Assembly (NCBI GenBank): GCA_028753945.1
Contig: JAPNXP010000007.1
Span: forward strand, 2,356,001 to 2,420,000
Direction: 5' to 3'
DNA: 64,000 bases
Source: Hexactinellida sp. DTS-2022
Taxonomy: Eukaryota; Porifera; Hexactinellida
Of this stretch, positions 23,581 through 35,200 are shown in pieces. Every line of letters begins with the position of its first letter. The first letter of the stretch is position 1. A program made the translations under genes and the position numbers. The notes under the pieces were generated by a model. It had not been told where the DNA came from and made no database searches. It saw only the letters and a program-made list of their open reading frames with translations.

Positions 23581-24605
23581 CCATGAATCAATTTACTTTC
23601 GCATTCCTTATTAACATAGGAAATAATAGTAAATAAACATTGAGGAATAAAAAAAAATTGAAACCATAGTTTTAAATGAATCTTCCAAAATATTCTTAAT
23701 ATTACTAGACTGTTTCGCACCTCCATAATTTATTATGATAAACAGGTATAAATGAATTTAAGAAATAGTGAAGGATTAAGTGAGTTAAAGATTAAACAAA
23801 ACCTTTTGGATTTAATTTAAGGAGAAATAATGCTAAAACATTTAAATGAACATCATACTACTCTACCTTATACATTAACCATCCAATTAGTGCAACATTG
23901 GGTTGGCTTTCATCAAGAAACACGCCAATGATAGTATTCATTGATTGATTGCTTGGAAGTAAGTCAAGGAGAATATGGTGAATAATCTGAATCGTAAACC
24001 GTGCTTCTAAAAATCCGGATATTCGTATGATATTCAAGAGCAGTGAAATCTTATCTCGTGTTTGAGCTATGAGGTCAATGTTGTGAGTCATTGGATCAAT
24101 TTCCAATTGAGTTAGACTTTCTAAATGATAACTAACAACCAATGAATCCTCCAAATCACCTAATAAAGATCAACCAGTAAATAATTGAAAAAGTAACAAA
24201 AATAAATAAATTGAACAATAAACACTCAACATGAAAGGGAAGAAATACGTACTATTGCTTTAAACGAATAAAAACAAAAAATAAATACACATGAATGTAA
24301 ATTTATTATCAATATTTTAAAAGGGCGAAATATATCTCATACGTAAATATAATAACACATAGCCTACTCTATATACGGCCTGACAGTAACCTAGAAAATG
24401 CGGACCAAGGATGAAGGAGAAGATGGTAATATTTATCCAACCACAATATTTAATTTCAAAAATAATAATAATAATCAACCACATTAATTAGAAATATTCT
24501 TGAAATATATACAATTATTGATCAGCTTTTATTCCAAACTCTCTATTGACGTAAATCTCATCCTTTAATTTCGCTTTGGTATTTTATTCATATTAGCTTC
24601 TATTC

Positions 24606-26834
24606 ATGCCTAACTCATGTTCTGTTCCCGGATGCAAGAGCAACTACAACCCAGATGACCATGTTCCTGTGTTCAAGATGCCCCAAATCCACCTACCCTG
24701 AATCATGCCTGGACATGAGGTCTTCGTCGCGAAGATATTGGTGACCTGAAGGTGGCCTATGTATGTATCAACCATTTTCAGAAAGAAGACATAGACATCA
24801 CTTTCCAAGTCCCAAGAGGAGATAGTACTTTACTGAAGTACCGCGGGCGAAGCCAAAGCTGAAGGAAGGCGCTGTACAAAGTTTACTAACTCTCTGCCCG
24901 GCGTATTATTCATCCAAACCTAACAAACGGAATCGCTTCTCATACGATGCAAAAGAGGAAGAATTGATGAACCAAACACTACAACTCAGCTTGAGATCCG
25001 AGAGTCAAGAGAAAGAGAAGTTTGTGGTAACTCTCCACAGGACTTGAAAAATAAGTTAACCTTGATTTATTTACCTAATAGTTGGTTGGTGTGGTTTCCT
25101 TAATGAGAGCAACATAACGTTTGTTCTTGCTAAAATGGCTGACAAAAATATCTCAGTAGATTTGTACCTTGAAATCAATGCTTATTTATCCACTTCAGCC
25201 GATTTTAATGGACAAAGTGTATCCGTTTCCATTGCTGTAATTAGTGACATCCGATAAATTGAATCTATTTTACAGGAACTTGCTTTAAAATACAACTCTA
25301 GTTCTTATTGTGATTATCCCCCTAAGTTCGGTTGTGCATCCTTTGAAGATGTATGTCAATTATATAATTCAGAAAGAACAAGTTTATCCAAATTAGCTCC
25401 TCATTTGACTATGGAGTAATGTTTTCCGTCTAGCAATGAGCGTCAAAATGTCAAACTGGTTTTGAAAGTTGTTAACAAATTAACAATATCTGCGCTAACT
25501 ATCCAGAACGAATTGCGTTTCCAGAATATAGGAAGAATACTCCTGAGTTTGTTGATACCCTTCTTACTGTTTGGAAATTATTCAACGCTAACACACCATT
25601 TAAAGGAACACGTTTGAACGATAATTTCTCTAGACCTTTGATTTTTAGTGACGAGCGATTTCTATTTTTGACTCGTGTAATTTGCGTTAGATGCTTGGCA
25701 AGCTTTACCAGAAGAAATTGGCAAGCTGAGTAAACAAACATACATCAGTTTTAGACATGTAGTATTAACTTACCACAAATTACCAATCAATTGACTGAAT
25801 CTTGTGGCTTTACATATGTGTTGTCCTCTTATCTACAGACGTGTCCCTTGGAACACCATTTCGGTCTATACCGTATGATGTCGGGTTCTAATTATCACAT
25901 CTCCTATCTTCAAATCATTGAACCGAGCGTCGACTTAAACTTTCTAGCATAATCAAAATATTTACTGACCAACAAGACACTTCCTTTCAATCTATTCAGT
26001 CATTTGTTAAGTCATTTTCTTCTCCGTATCGCGTATTCCACTACTGATGTTGAGTTCAATTTGGAGCCATTTCTTGATGAGATTCATGACCTATCAACAA
26101 TTGATTGTGGTTCACCAGGGATTGATACAGAAATTTTTCCTCGGGGGGGGGGAACTTTCCTAGAAACAGACTGTTCCCTTGGATAAAGGAGCAGCATATA
26201 CATGTATAGGCCAAAATTAATGTAATTAGTTGGCAGAATAATTCTATGCTTTAATCCTGTTTATATTAGCAATTACATATCCTTTATTTAATAACTATGA
26301 GGCAAAGTTAAGCAATTCCTGGGATGGGGGCATCTTTCCTAGGGGGGGAACTTTTGTTGGGGGGGGGGGGAATCCCAGGCCCCCCCCCTCTGTATCACAC
26401 AATGTTCACAGTTGATTCAATCATTAGCCTTTATTGCAGGCTATTCTGTCCATCAGTACCTGAAACAAACAAAACCGTGCCATGTATGTCTACATATGCT
26501 AACAGTTGATAAAGAATTTCTCCTTGATTTAGACTTGGACTCTCAGTATAAACTTCTGCAGCTAACGGACCGTGGCGGACTTAAATATCCATCTGAGCCA
26601 GTTTTAAATTCCATATTTGTTATATGGAAGACCTTTAGTGCCATCGAAAACAATAAAGAGCTGATGGCGAAGCTTGTAAGTGGACCTTCTAGAAAAATAC
26701 TAGTTGAACTCACGTTGATGTATTTAGAAGATTGCGATAATCGTGATCCAAGTATTTGGAAATCTACTTGTATTAGCTGTGGTGTGTTTAGTTGGAACAT
26801 CTTATCGAAGCTCGTCTTTACTGCAGCGAATTGA
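24606..26834 (+). pseudogene. THAP-domain P-type transposase, copy A, broken
   Basis: The start ATG at 24606 opens a THAP domain: MPNSCSVPGCKSNYNPDDHV gives the C-x4-C pair, and a C-I-N-H-F-type motif near 24765 gives the C-x2-H pair. THAP domains bind the element's ends. Downstream pieces match the RNase H-like core in order, through a conserved LEHHFGLYR stretch near 25850 (catalytic-Glu region). The C-terminal part follows: SLAFIAGYSVHQYLKQ, a C-x2-C pair and LLQLTDRGGLKYPSE near 26410-26600. The gene ends in TGA at 26832-26834. Multiple stops and frame changes, plus a nested MITE, inactivate it. It is closest to copy B. Confidence 0.88.
26116..26403. mobile_element. G/C-run element inserted in P-type copy A
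   Basis: Begins CAGGGATTGATACAG and ends CTGTATCACACAAT, with runs of 9-11 G or C just inside. gttcac lies on both sides (6 bp exact). Copy B at 43.9 kb lacks this insert at the same place, confirming it is an insertion. A relative with a similar start (CAGGGTATTATACAGAGGGG) lies at 61171. Confidence 0.75.
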
Positions 26835-28044
26835 TTTCTTGCAAACAAATGAAAGAATTATAACTCGCTGGTTCTTTCAAAAAGTATAGAAAGCGTAAAT
26901 TTAAGAAATTATCTTAATAATGTGTCTACTTATTTGTATTTACCATGATTTGTATTACTCTGTTATTCTTATTTCTATTATGTAGTTAAGTGTGTCATGT
27001 GTCACTGCTAGAGCCAGAGAGAGAAAGAGGATAGAGGAAAGAAAGCAAATAATTGTGTATTATTTACTGTATATAAATATTAGAAATAGTACTGTTTGTG
27101 TTTATTATTACTATTAAATTATGAAAATCCAATCACCGTCGTCATTACAGCTAATACTAATCACGGGCTAGCAGGGCTGAGTTATGTTTACGACCTAGAG
27201 ACGTATAAAGAACTTAGTAGTTCAATATAGAAAACATTAAAAAATTAAAATTTCCCATCTTCTTGTGCATCCCTGGTACAACTACTGTCAGGGCATATAT
27301 AGAGTAGGCTATGAATAACAGTATTCACAATTCAAATTGTAATTAAACTAAATAAAGTTTAAATAATTTGTGTTATATTGTAAAATAAAGATTTATATTA
27401 TTTAAATCATTTTCAATTTATACAGTTAATAAATAAAACACTCAATGTGAATTGATAATATTCAAGAATAGTGAATAAATTATTGTATTAGTTTACTCTA
27501 AACAAAAATATAATAAAAAATAATATTTTAACTCTAAATTGTATTCAAAAGCAGTAACCAGAAAAATGCACACAAATACTTATTTATAGTGATAAATGAA
27601 TATATAAATTAGCAATTATCCTAGGGAAATGCAGTGGAACTCGCTTAGTACGTACTCGGCTTAAGACGTACTCTCGGATATAACGTACTGTTCTCTAATA
27701 ACCGATTTTTCCTCCTATCTGATCCATTATAAATGATTCGGTTTATACGTACTCGGATAAGACGTACCAATTTATATTCCCAATTAAATAAAATGTATGT
27801 ATTTTTATTCGGTTAGTACGTACTCTAGAAAACTATCGGGGGAACTCAGGTATTAATAGGTTTAAGTGAGTAGGTGGCAACTAAGATACTTTAATCATAT
27901 CGTTTAGTATGTTATATACTTGTATACCATACATCGATTCACATCATTGAACAAGTCAGTGCCGTCTTTGGAGTTTTATAGGCCCTGGGCACCGATGAGA
28001 TGTTAGGCCCTATTTCACCGATGAGATGTTAGGCTTTATCCTTT

Positions 28045-28656
28045 ATTAATTAAAATCCAAAATTGCAGCCTGTGCCGACGAATGTTCCTTTGGTGGCACT
28101 ATATTGTTAATGTGGTTTATTGATAGTGCCTCCAAAGGAACATGCTGTCGGCACAGGTTGCAATTTTGGATTTTTACGCCAAGTCATCAACTCCTCAAGG
28201 TGTCAAGAACCATTTGTTAATTGGTACGAGTCACAAAGAAGGTAGATAAATTTGAAGTTTGTTTCTATCATAGACCATCTTGAGTTTACTGCAATTCGTT
28301 CATTATGTATTGATAATAAATTATATTATTAGTTATTTATTTTAGCAATGTTATCCACGGTGAGTTGAGTTGAGTTAACAAATTCCTTATATTATTAAAT
28401 TTTATTTAATCCATTGTATAGTAATACGACAATTAAATAGAAGCCAACTGGAATTTATAAGTTAAATCTATATAATTATCGCGAGTTGAATCAATATAGT
28501 AAGATTTAACAGTTTTACTGAAACTGAAGTGTGAGTAAATAATGAAATTTAAACCCCCACTAGTGGCATGAATTAAACAATTATAAAAATTGTCTTCTCC
28601 CATTAGACGCAGAGTTTTATGGTGAATTCAATTATGTTAAAAAATTTGGCGTTTAG
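28045..28656 (+). repeat. Dispersed repeat, copy 2 (partner at 627)
   Basis: Starts with a ~120-bp hairpin (TTGCAGCCTGTGCCGACG against CGGCACAGGTTGCAA) and continues with the body shared with 627-1285. The right end meets the pogo-like MITE at TA 28657. Its hairpin arms are better conserved than in copy 1, suggesting a younger copy. Confidence 0.75.
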
Positions 28657-28658
28657 TA

Positions 28659-29158
28659 CAGTGGAACCTCCATAAGTGGGGAGCATGGGACGGGGAAAAT
28701 TTCAATTGCCCCCCATTCCCCGGTTATAAAATTCAATTGGAAAAACATTATATATGCTATATTATACAAAGTATTCATATAACAAACACATTAATGCACG
28801 TTATAGTTATTATTTGTATATTATGACAATTTAGTTAACTGCTGATCTACACTAGGTGATTTCTTCCAAAAACATCAGAGTAGATCCATCGAAAATATTT
28901 TTTCTGTAGAACTTTTGAGTCGATTTATTGGAAATATTGTATTATTTTATAAGAATCATGTTAGGATTTGTCCATTCCCCCCATTTATGGAGGTTGTTTT
29001 GTATGCAGATAAAAACTCCTTGAAATTTATGGTCCCCCATTCCCCACTTCCCCGCTTATAGAGGTTAATTTGTATGGATATATACGAATATGGTAAAAAA
29101 ATTCCCCACTTATGGAGGTTCCCCATTTATAGAGACCCCACTTATAGAGGTTGCACTG
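28659..29158. mobile_element. pogo/Tigger-like MITE
   Basis: CAGTGGAACCTCCATAAGTG and CACTTATAGAGGTTGCACTG are its ends, with TA at 28657-28658 and 29159-29160. CCCCATTCCCC / GGGGAATGGGG motifs near both ends extend the inverted repeat. About 500 bp, no open frame. Confidence 0.85.
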
Positions 29159-29162
29159 TACT

Positions 29163-29283
29163 AATAAAGGCAGTGATTTTAGAACTGGGCCACTATACTA
29201 TTGTATAGTCGGCACAGTAAAATAAAGGCAGTGATTTCAATACTGGGCCACTATACTAAAGTATAGTCGGCACAGTAAAATAA
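29163..29283. repeat. Two tandem ~58-bp units
   Basis: AATAAAGGCAGTGATTT...CTGGGCCACTATACT and TATAGTCGGCACAGTAAAA occur twice in tandem. Each unit contains an ACTATAC/GTATAGT dyad. It immediately follows the MITE. Confidence 0.8.
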
Positions 29284-29487
29284 TAAATAAATAATATATA
29301 TAAGTATATACTATATATGCAAACGATACATACAAACAAACTTGACAGACAGACAAAAATCTTTAAATAATGCATCAATATTCTACGATAATGGATGTAA
29401 TCGGTTGCATATTAACGTACTGTAAGAAAGTAAGATGCTAATACTTTGTGTGGTATGCTAATACTTTTGTTGTGTATGTATACAAAC

Positions 29488-29942
29488 CAGGGTTGCCAAT
29501 CCAATCCAATCGAGAAGATTTTAGATTGCCGATTGCTGTATTTTTCATCGATTGGATTATCGGTTGGATTGCTGCACTTTTCATCGATTGGATTGTCGAT
29601 TGGATTGCATCGATTTTTATCGATTGGATTGCAATCGATGAATTTTCATCGATTTTTTTGATTGTTTGTTTTTTCACTTTCTAAATAATGCCAAAATTTA
29701 AAATACTCGTCAATTAAACCCAATAATATATGTTTTAAGTTTGAACATATGATGAAACATAACTCTTTTTGATATAATACTGAGGAGTGAACGATACAAA
29801 AAAATCGAAGATATTTTGGATTGTCGATTGCGATTGGATTCTCATCCGAATAATCGATTGTCGAAATTTGGATTGCCGATTGTCCAAATTTGGCTCAATT
29901 GGATTGGATTGTCGATTGGATTGGATTGGATTGGCAACCCTG
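29488..29942. mobile_element. CAGGG-ended foldback element with ATTGG repeats
   Basis: Left CAGGGTTGCCAATCCAATCC, right GGATTGGATTGGCAACCCTG, exact inverted copies. Perfect 8-bp flanks atacaaac (29480-29487, 29943-29950). Interior near both ends is ATTGGATTG(C/T)CGATTGGATT-type repeat. Open frames here are by-products of the repeat. A one-ended copy occurs at 40383. Confidence 0.88.
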
Positions 29943-30355
29943 ATACAAACTTACAGAGCATATTTTACTGAACTTTGGTTACGTGTTGTACTACATAAAA
30001 ATAAATCTAAAAATGACACATCCAATTATTGAAAGAATTTATTATTTATCGAATCAGCTAATCAGCTAACAGTAAATACACATCAGGAAAGGTAGGCCCC
30101 ATTGTGGTAGGCCCTGGGAAAGTGCCCAGTTTGCCCATGAATAAAGACCGTACTGGAACAAGTCATTATTTCGACTTGTGGATTATGCATACGGATAAGA
30201 CGTACCTCGGTTAGTATGTACTTTTCCTGTCTCCCAAGGTGTTACGTCTTAACCGAGTTCTACTGTATGCAGAATGGTGAATATAATCCTAATCGGTACA
30301 GCAATACCGACTGCATTTGCTTTTACAATCAATAATATTTAATGTTTGACTGGTA

Positions 30356-30509
30356 GCATGGGCGGAAAAGTGGGGGGGCAGGGGGGGCGCGTCCCCCCAA
30401 ATTTACAACTAGGCCCCATAGTTGTAATAATACTAATATGTACAACCTATAATTGACTGGTCTCGCCCCCCCCAGAATTTTAGGAATTTTTAGATAACTT
30501 TCCGCTTAT
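30356..30509. mobile_element. hAT-like MITE
   Basis: Perfect 8-bp flanks gactggta (30348-30355, 30510-30517). Ends GCATGGGCGGAAAAG and CTTTCCGCTTAT are roughly inverted. Poly-G and poly-C tracts inside. Confidence 0.75.
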
Positions 30510-30662
30510 GACTGGTAGATAGTACAGCCATAAGAAAAATGATGTCATCAAACCTAACTTTAGTCATCTTTAGGGCTGTACCAGAACTCTGATCCAGATT
30601 TATCATAAAGAAGAGTCAATATTATGTAATAATATCGTCAGAATAGGAAATTAATATCATGG

Positions 30663-31515
30663 CAGGGTTTCATGGAGAAATCTTACCTTGGGGGGGGGGG
30701 GGAGAAGTTTTTGGATCCACATTATAAAACTAATTCCAAGAGCAAAGCTCCTGGAAGCCAGTTAGCCAGTGCTAGTGTTAGTGCTAGTACAGTATAGAGT
30801 TGTAGAGTATCATTATTTTGATGTACTAAGTTTTAGAGCACTGCGCGGGGCGGGTTAATAAATGCGGGTTGCGGGACCCGCAACCCGAGGGTTCTTGCGG
30901 GTCAAAGGATCAGAATGTTTTCGGGGCGGGTTTGCGCAAGAGTTCTCGCTAAGAATTATTTGGGGACCAGTGTCCACTAATTGTAACAATGTGCCCTCTA
31001 TAGTTCTAAACAAAATTAATCATCAATATAATCCTAAGATAGCAGAAGTCCTGCGATGGAACGAATTGTACGGTAAATTATTTCGTAATCCCGAAATCTG
31101 CCCAAAAACAAATTGCCGTCTCCTTTATTCCTTAAGGTTGTAAATATTTTTGTGCCCGCATTGTGCGCCGAGTGTTTACACCCTATTATATTATCCTAGC
31201 GATAATACTGGTCATCGAGTGTTATTGCGGGTTTGGCGCGGGTTAATGTGAGTTAGTTGCGGGTTGGTGCGGGTTCATTTGTTTATATTGTCGGATTTTC
31301 GGGGCGGGGCGGGTCAATCACTAATAGATGCGGGGCGAGTGCGGGTCCCGCATATGACCTGCGCAGAGCTCTACAAAGTTTATTATAGGATAGCTATTAT
31401 AACTACTGCAAAATCTTAATAATAACATCAAATTTCCAAATTTCTGGAGGGGGGGAAATCAAGCCTGGAGTGGGGATTGGGGAAGCCCGGGCGCCTCCTC
31501 CAATATGAAACCCTG
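30663..31515. mobile_element. Possible CAGGG-ended element holding a nested MITE
   Basis: CAGGGTTTCATGGAG at the left faces ATATGAAACCCTG at the right, with G runs just inside each end. No target duplication seen, so this pairing is tentative. Confidence 0.45.
30834..31373. mobile_element. hAT-like element, TAGAGCNCTGCGC ends, GC-rich
   Basis: TAGAGCACTGCGCGGGGCGG and, inverted, TAGAGCTCTGCGCAGG. Flanks ctaagttt and caaagttt differ by one base. Interior arms are GCGGGTTGCGGGACCCGC-type repeats, making it far richer in G+C than its surroundings. The 93-codon open frame across it looks incidental. Confidence 0.75.
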
Positions 31516-31682
31516 CAAGGCGCATAAATATATAATTTTATCTCATAATAAATCTTCGGTCAGTTCAGTAGTGTATAAAAATCAAATTCAAATTACAGAC
31601 GATCGTGAAGCGGTTGTTCTATGGGTGATATTTGACGCGATGCGATACTTCAAGCGAAATCCGTTTGTAGCAATTACACATG

Positions 31683-32172
31683 AGGATTTCCATGTCAAAT
31701 CATCCAGCCATTTCACCAACTAAAATCGATTTCTCTCAAAGTCGGTTAGTTGAAAGCCCCAGTACAACCATTATATATGTGTAAGTTTTAGATTGTTTGG
31801 TCAAATTGTTGTTGAATTATTGCGAAAAATAATTATTTTAAAATTTATTAATTCGACTCATCTGTATAAACTCTTATAAAAATGCCAGTTTATACAATAT
31901 TGAGATTAAATTCACCAAAACGATAGTTTATAATATGCAGATTGCGTCAATCATATCAGCAATCGAATTTAAACACATTTTGTATCTCAACATTGGAATT
32001 GAAACTATGACGTGAAGTGAAATCGGAACTATGATATAGCATTTGAGGATATTTTGGGAACCAAACTTTTAAATTTTTCTAAATTGGCATTAATTAAGGA
32101 TGTTGCAATATCTCGAAAGTTTGATTTGGTTCCCCTGTATTCCCTTCCAGTTATTGTAAATTTTCGTCATTT
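31683..32172 (+). repeat. Left terminal inverted repeat of the 8.2-kb transposon
   Basis: Outermost shared sequence AGGATTTCCATGTCAAATC against AGGAATTCCATGTCAAATC (inverted) at the right. Best-matched blocks include TATATATGTGTAAGTTTTAG and CACCAAAACGATAGTTTATA. Differences are substitutions plus a ~20-bp gap and a ~20-bp local duplication. Similarity fades after a shared CGTCATTTT. Confidence 0.85.
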
Positions 32173-32236
32173 TTAACCAATTTCCAAGTTGTTTGGTAGC
32201 TGTTTATTTTGTTGGATTGGATATATATATCAATCA

Positions 32237-35200
32237 CACAGACTACGTTACTATAGACTATTCACTGAATTTACCATGGATTACTTCAAGTCTAGTTACT
32301 TAGATAAGTCAAATCTAAAATATACTCTCTAATATTTAATATCATGCTTTGTATAGTTTAATAACTTGAATGATAACGAAATGGTTGCATTCAACGATAT
32401 TACGAATACTTGAACGCATACAATTAACTAATAATAATAAAATACATACTATCGAATTCACTTTGACTGCAACTTTAGTAGCTTTTTATTCGATCTTGTA
32501 GGATTGTTTAGGCCACGTTTAGAATTCAAATTTCTTATTTTATTCTTCAATAAACAATTAGTAGTAGCAGAGAGAATTTGAGCCAGATAGTACATAAAAG
32601 GTTTCTGGCAGTCAGGACATTCATTTCTCCAGAATTCGAAACTAACAAATTCTATTCTAGATATCGCTAATTGAATTAAAACCTTTCTGTCTGATTCAGC
32701 AATGAATTGTCTCAACAAAGCTGGGTTCTGTTCAAGAATAGTAAGTATTTGCCATTGAATAGTAACTGCGCTTATTACATCATTGGATGGGTATTTAAGT
32801 CCACCCCGGTCAGCTAAGTGAATTAGTGTAAGATCGGACTCTTCACACTCGAGAGAGAAACATTCTAGTTCAGTGAGTAGAGATACACAATGATTACAAT
32901 ATGTAGTGAATTTAGACTTCTTTGAATAGAGCATATTCTTACAGATGTTGTGAACTGCATATCCACCAATAAAAGCCAATGCTTGGCGGATTTCCACTGT
33001 AGGTGAGAATTCAAAATTTTCATGTAGAAGAGAAGAATAAATGTTCAAGTCTGATTGGCGAACTCCAGCATCCTGTTGAACTGAAAAACCTCTAACGAAT
33101 TCCTTTAGTGACGACTCATATTTGCCATCTTGGGCTTGGTACAACTTCAGAATGTTACCAATCTTGATCCGTCGCTCGCTCTCAAGAACTTGACAAAAGG
33201 AAACGTTGTATTGGCAACCAGACATTAGCCGGTAAACACCAAAATGCTTCTCTAGAGAGTCGTTTTGTAAGAATCCGGTTAACACATAGGAAAATCCACA
33301 TTCATCGCTGGTCAAATGATTGATAATTTTAGGAATTACTTTAGTAGTGTGAATTAAGCTGGTAAAGGTCTGTGGGCTAAGTTTGCCGGCTTTTCCTGTA
33401 CAGCTATGTATTTTCCAATTCTCAAGCCAAGAACAAAATTTTGCAAGAAATTCAAAACGTTCATCTTGGTGTTTGAATACTTTGGAATCAGAATCACGTA
33501 GACGAATATCTTTACCAGGACAATGAATGTTGCACATCTTCCAAAATCTGGATATAAGATCGATAAATTGATGAGTCTGGTTGAAAATTTTGTTTCTCTG
33601 GTTGAATACAAAGATAGCGTTGTGTGTTGATTGATCCCAAACTGCTAGAGCTAAGGGTACACTTTGTCTCTCAAAGGTTGATGGCCAGACTACTTGTGAA
33701 GTTAACTTGTGGGCTGTCTTAGCATTTGAAAATTGCTCGAACTTGTACAAGTTCCTGATATCCTGGAAAGAAGCCGTTGCTAGTTGATAAGGAAAGGTAT
33801 TATTGAAATAATCAGTGATAGATGGGAAAATAAGCGTGGTAAGGGGATCTTTCTGATTTATCCAGTTATTCCTAATACATTTAACAATATGTACTGGATC
33901 GAACATCAAGAATATAGCTCGAGTGGGATCAGCTGGGTTCGGAAAACTAAACTGCAAGTTAGATGAATTAGCTAACGATTTGAATAAACTCACGTTCAAC
34001 TGGTAATCGTCAGTGCAGATTGCTATTACCTTTAGGCCACAACTTTCGATGTCTATAATTACTTGATTAATTACTGGAAGTAATTCAGAAGATTTAGCAT
34101 TACAACATGGAAGGAGTCTTACAATTTCGGACCATTTGGTGAAGAGACTTGAAATTTGAAAAGCCAAAACAGTTTTAGCTGGATCCAGGTCAGAAGATTG
34201 GCTGACAGACGTGATGGAATCGGAATTAATAAAAGGCGAACCAAAGATTCTTCCTCCCTTGTAGGTATACTTAGACTGTACGTGAATTTCATCAAGTTTT
34301 AAAATAACATGTCTTTTGAACTTAACAAAATTCTGGCACTCAACTTTCAAATAATCAACAAAATTTGTATCTAAACCAATGTTAGAATAGAGTCTTCTGA
34401 GTGTTGAAGGATGGGGTAAACTAAGACAATCCAATGATTGCAAATATCTGTAACAACCAGAAGATATCAATTGAGCTTTAAGGGAGAAGACTAATGTAAA
34501 GACGTTATAGCGACGTCTTGTTTTCGACATATCTAAGTTTTCGAGCTGACAGAGAATAAATTGCAAACGATTAAGTAAAGTTTGAGAATCATGTATTGTG
34601 GTATCTTCGTTAGTTGTTAACTTTCCTACTGTGTACTTAACACTATCGATAGCTTTGGTGATTCCTAACTCAATATCATCTGGCTTTTGATACGTGTCGA
34701 GTTCTTGTATTAATTGAGAAATTTGACGCATGTCAGTAATCTGAGAAATCCGTGTTGGAATTTGTACCCCGTTAAGAAAACATTTGACATTCAATTCTTC
34801 ATTTAATATTATCTGGTGAGACATTATTAGTAGATGTCCAGACAAGATTTTTTTGAAGATGTGCAGGGTAGTTGGACTAGAGCGAAAATATAACCATTCT
34901 TCATACAAGTTTAAAATTGTATATTTCTGTTGCATTTCATCAATGCTCATCACGGAGTACTTTTCATTCTCTGTTTGGTGTTCAGCAATACTCAACTGAA
35001 GCGCTTGACGAAAATGTCGGATATCTAATTCATCGCGGTCAAGACGTTCAGGAAGTACATTTTGATCTTGTAAGTAAGATGGGCAATTTGGTAGAATAGT
35101 AGGCTTAGCACCCTTGCGAAGACCAGGCTTACGGGGAAAATTCTTGATAGAACCATCGCCTTGAGGAATTGCAACAGAAAGTAACAGGTCCTGCTCACTA

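Larger units (their letters stand above)
21190..24350. other. No recognised gene; a few structured spots
   Basis: AT-rich filler apart from the hairpins at 21731 and 22981, the GC-rich patch at ~22540-22700 and the MITE at 23419. No open frame with a recognisable domain. Confidence 0.5.
24358..27313 (+). mobile_element. P-type DNA transposon, family 2, copy A (decayed)
   Basis: Terminal repeats CATAGCCTACTCTATATA / TATATAGAGTAGGCTATG span about 31 bp with two differences, the usual size and CA start of P-element ends. The flanks aataaca (24351-24357 and 27314-27320) are identical, a 7-bp direct repeat in register where P elements normally make 8. One transposase pseudogene on the plus strand, interrupted by a MITE (26116-26403). 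Its family is distinct from the intact element at 32237 (different ends). A truncated inverted sister lies at 43858-45713. Confidence 0.88.
27957..30155. mobile_element. hAT-like non-autonomous element
   Basis: Perfect 8-bp flanks gaacaagt (27949-27956, 30156-30163). Ends CAGTGCCGTCTTTGG and inverted CAGTACGGTCTTTATTC, each followed by a CCTGGGCAC / GTGCCC motif. No transposase gene seen. It holds the dispersed repeat (28045), a pogo-like MITE (28659) and a foldback element (29488). Confidence 0.8.
27632..30265. mobile_element. pogo/mariner-like MITE, outer shell of a four-level nest
   Basis: CAGTGGAACTCGCTTAGTACG at the left faces CGTCTTAACCGAGTTCTACTG at the right, with TA after the right end. 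Without the internal insertion (27957-30155) the element is ~430 bp. It is rich in ACGTACTCGG-like motifs. A relative without the insertion is at 62411. Confidence 0.75.

Noticed and set aside
29438-29684. Open frames on both strands with repeated IDWI / AIQSIK motifs
   Set aside because: Direct by-products of the ATTGG repeat in the foldback element.
30862-31143. 93-codon open frame in a GC-rich stretch
   Set aside because: It lies wholly within a hAT-like MITE with repeated GCGGGTTGCGGG motifs, and no domain is visible.
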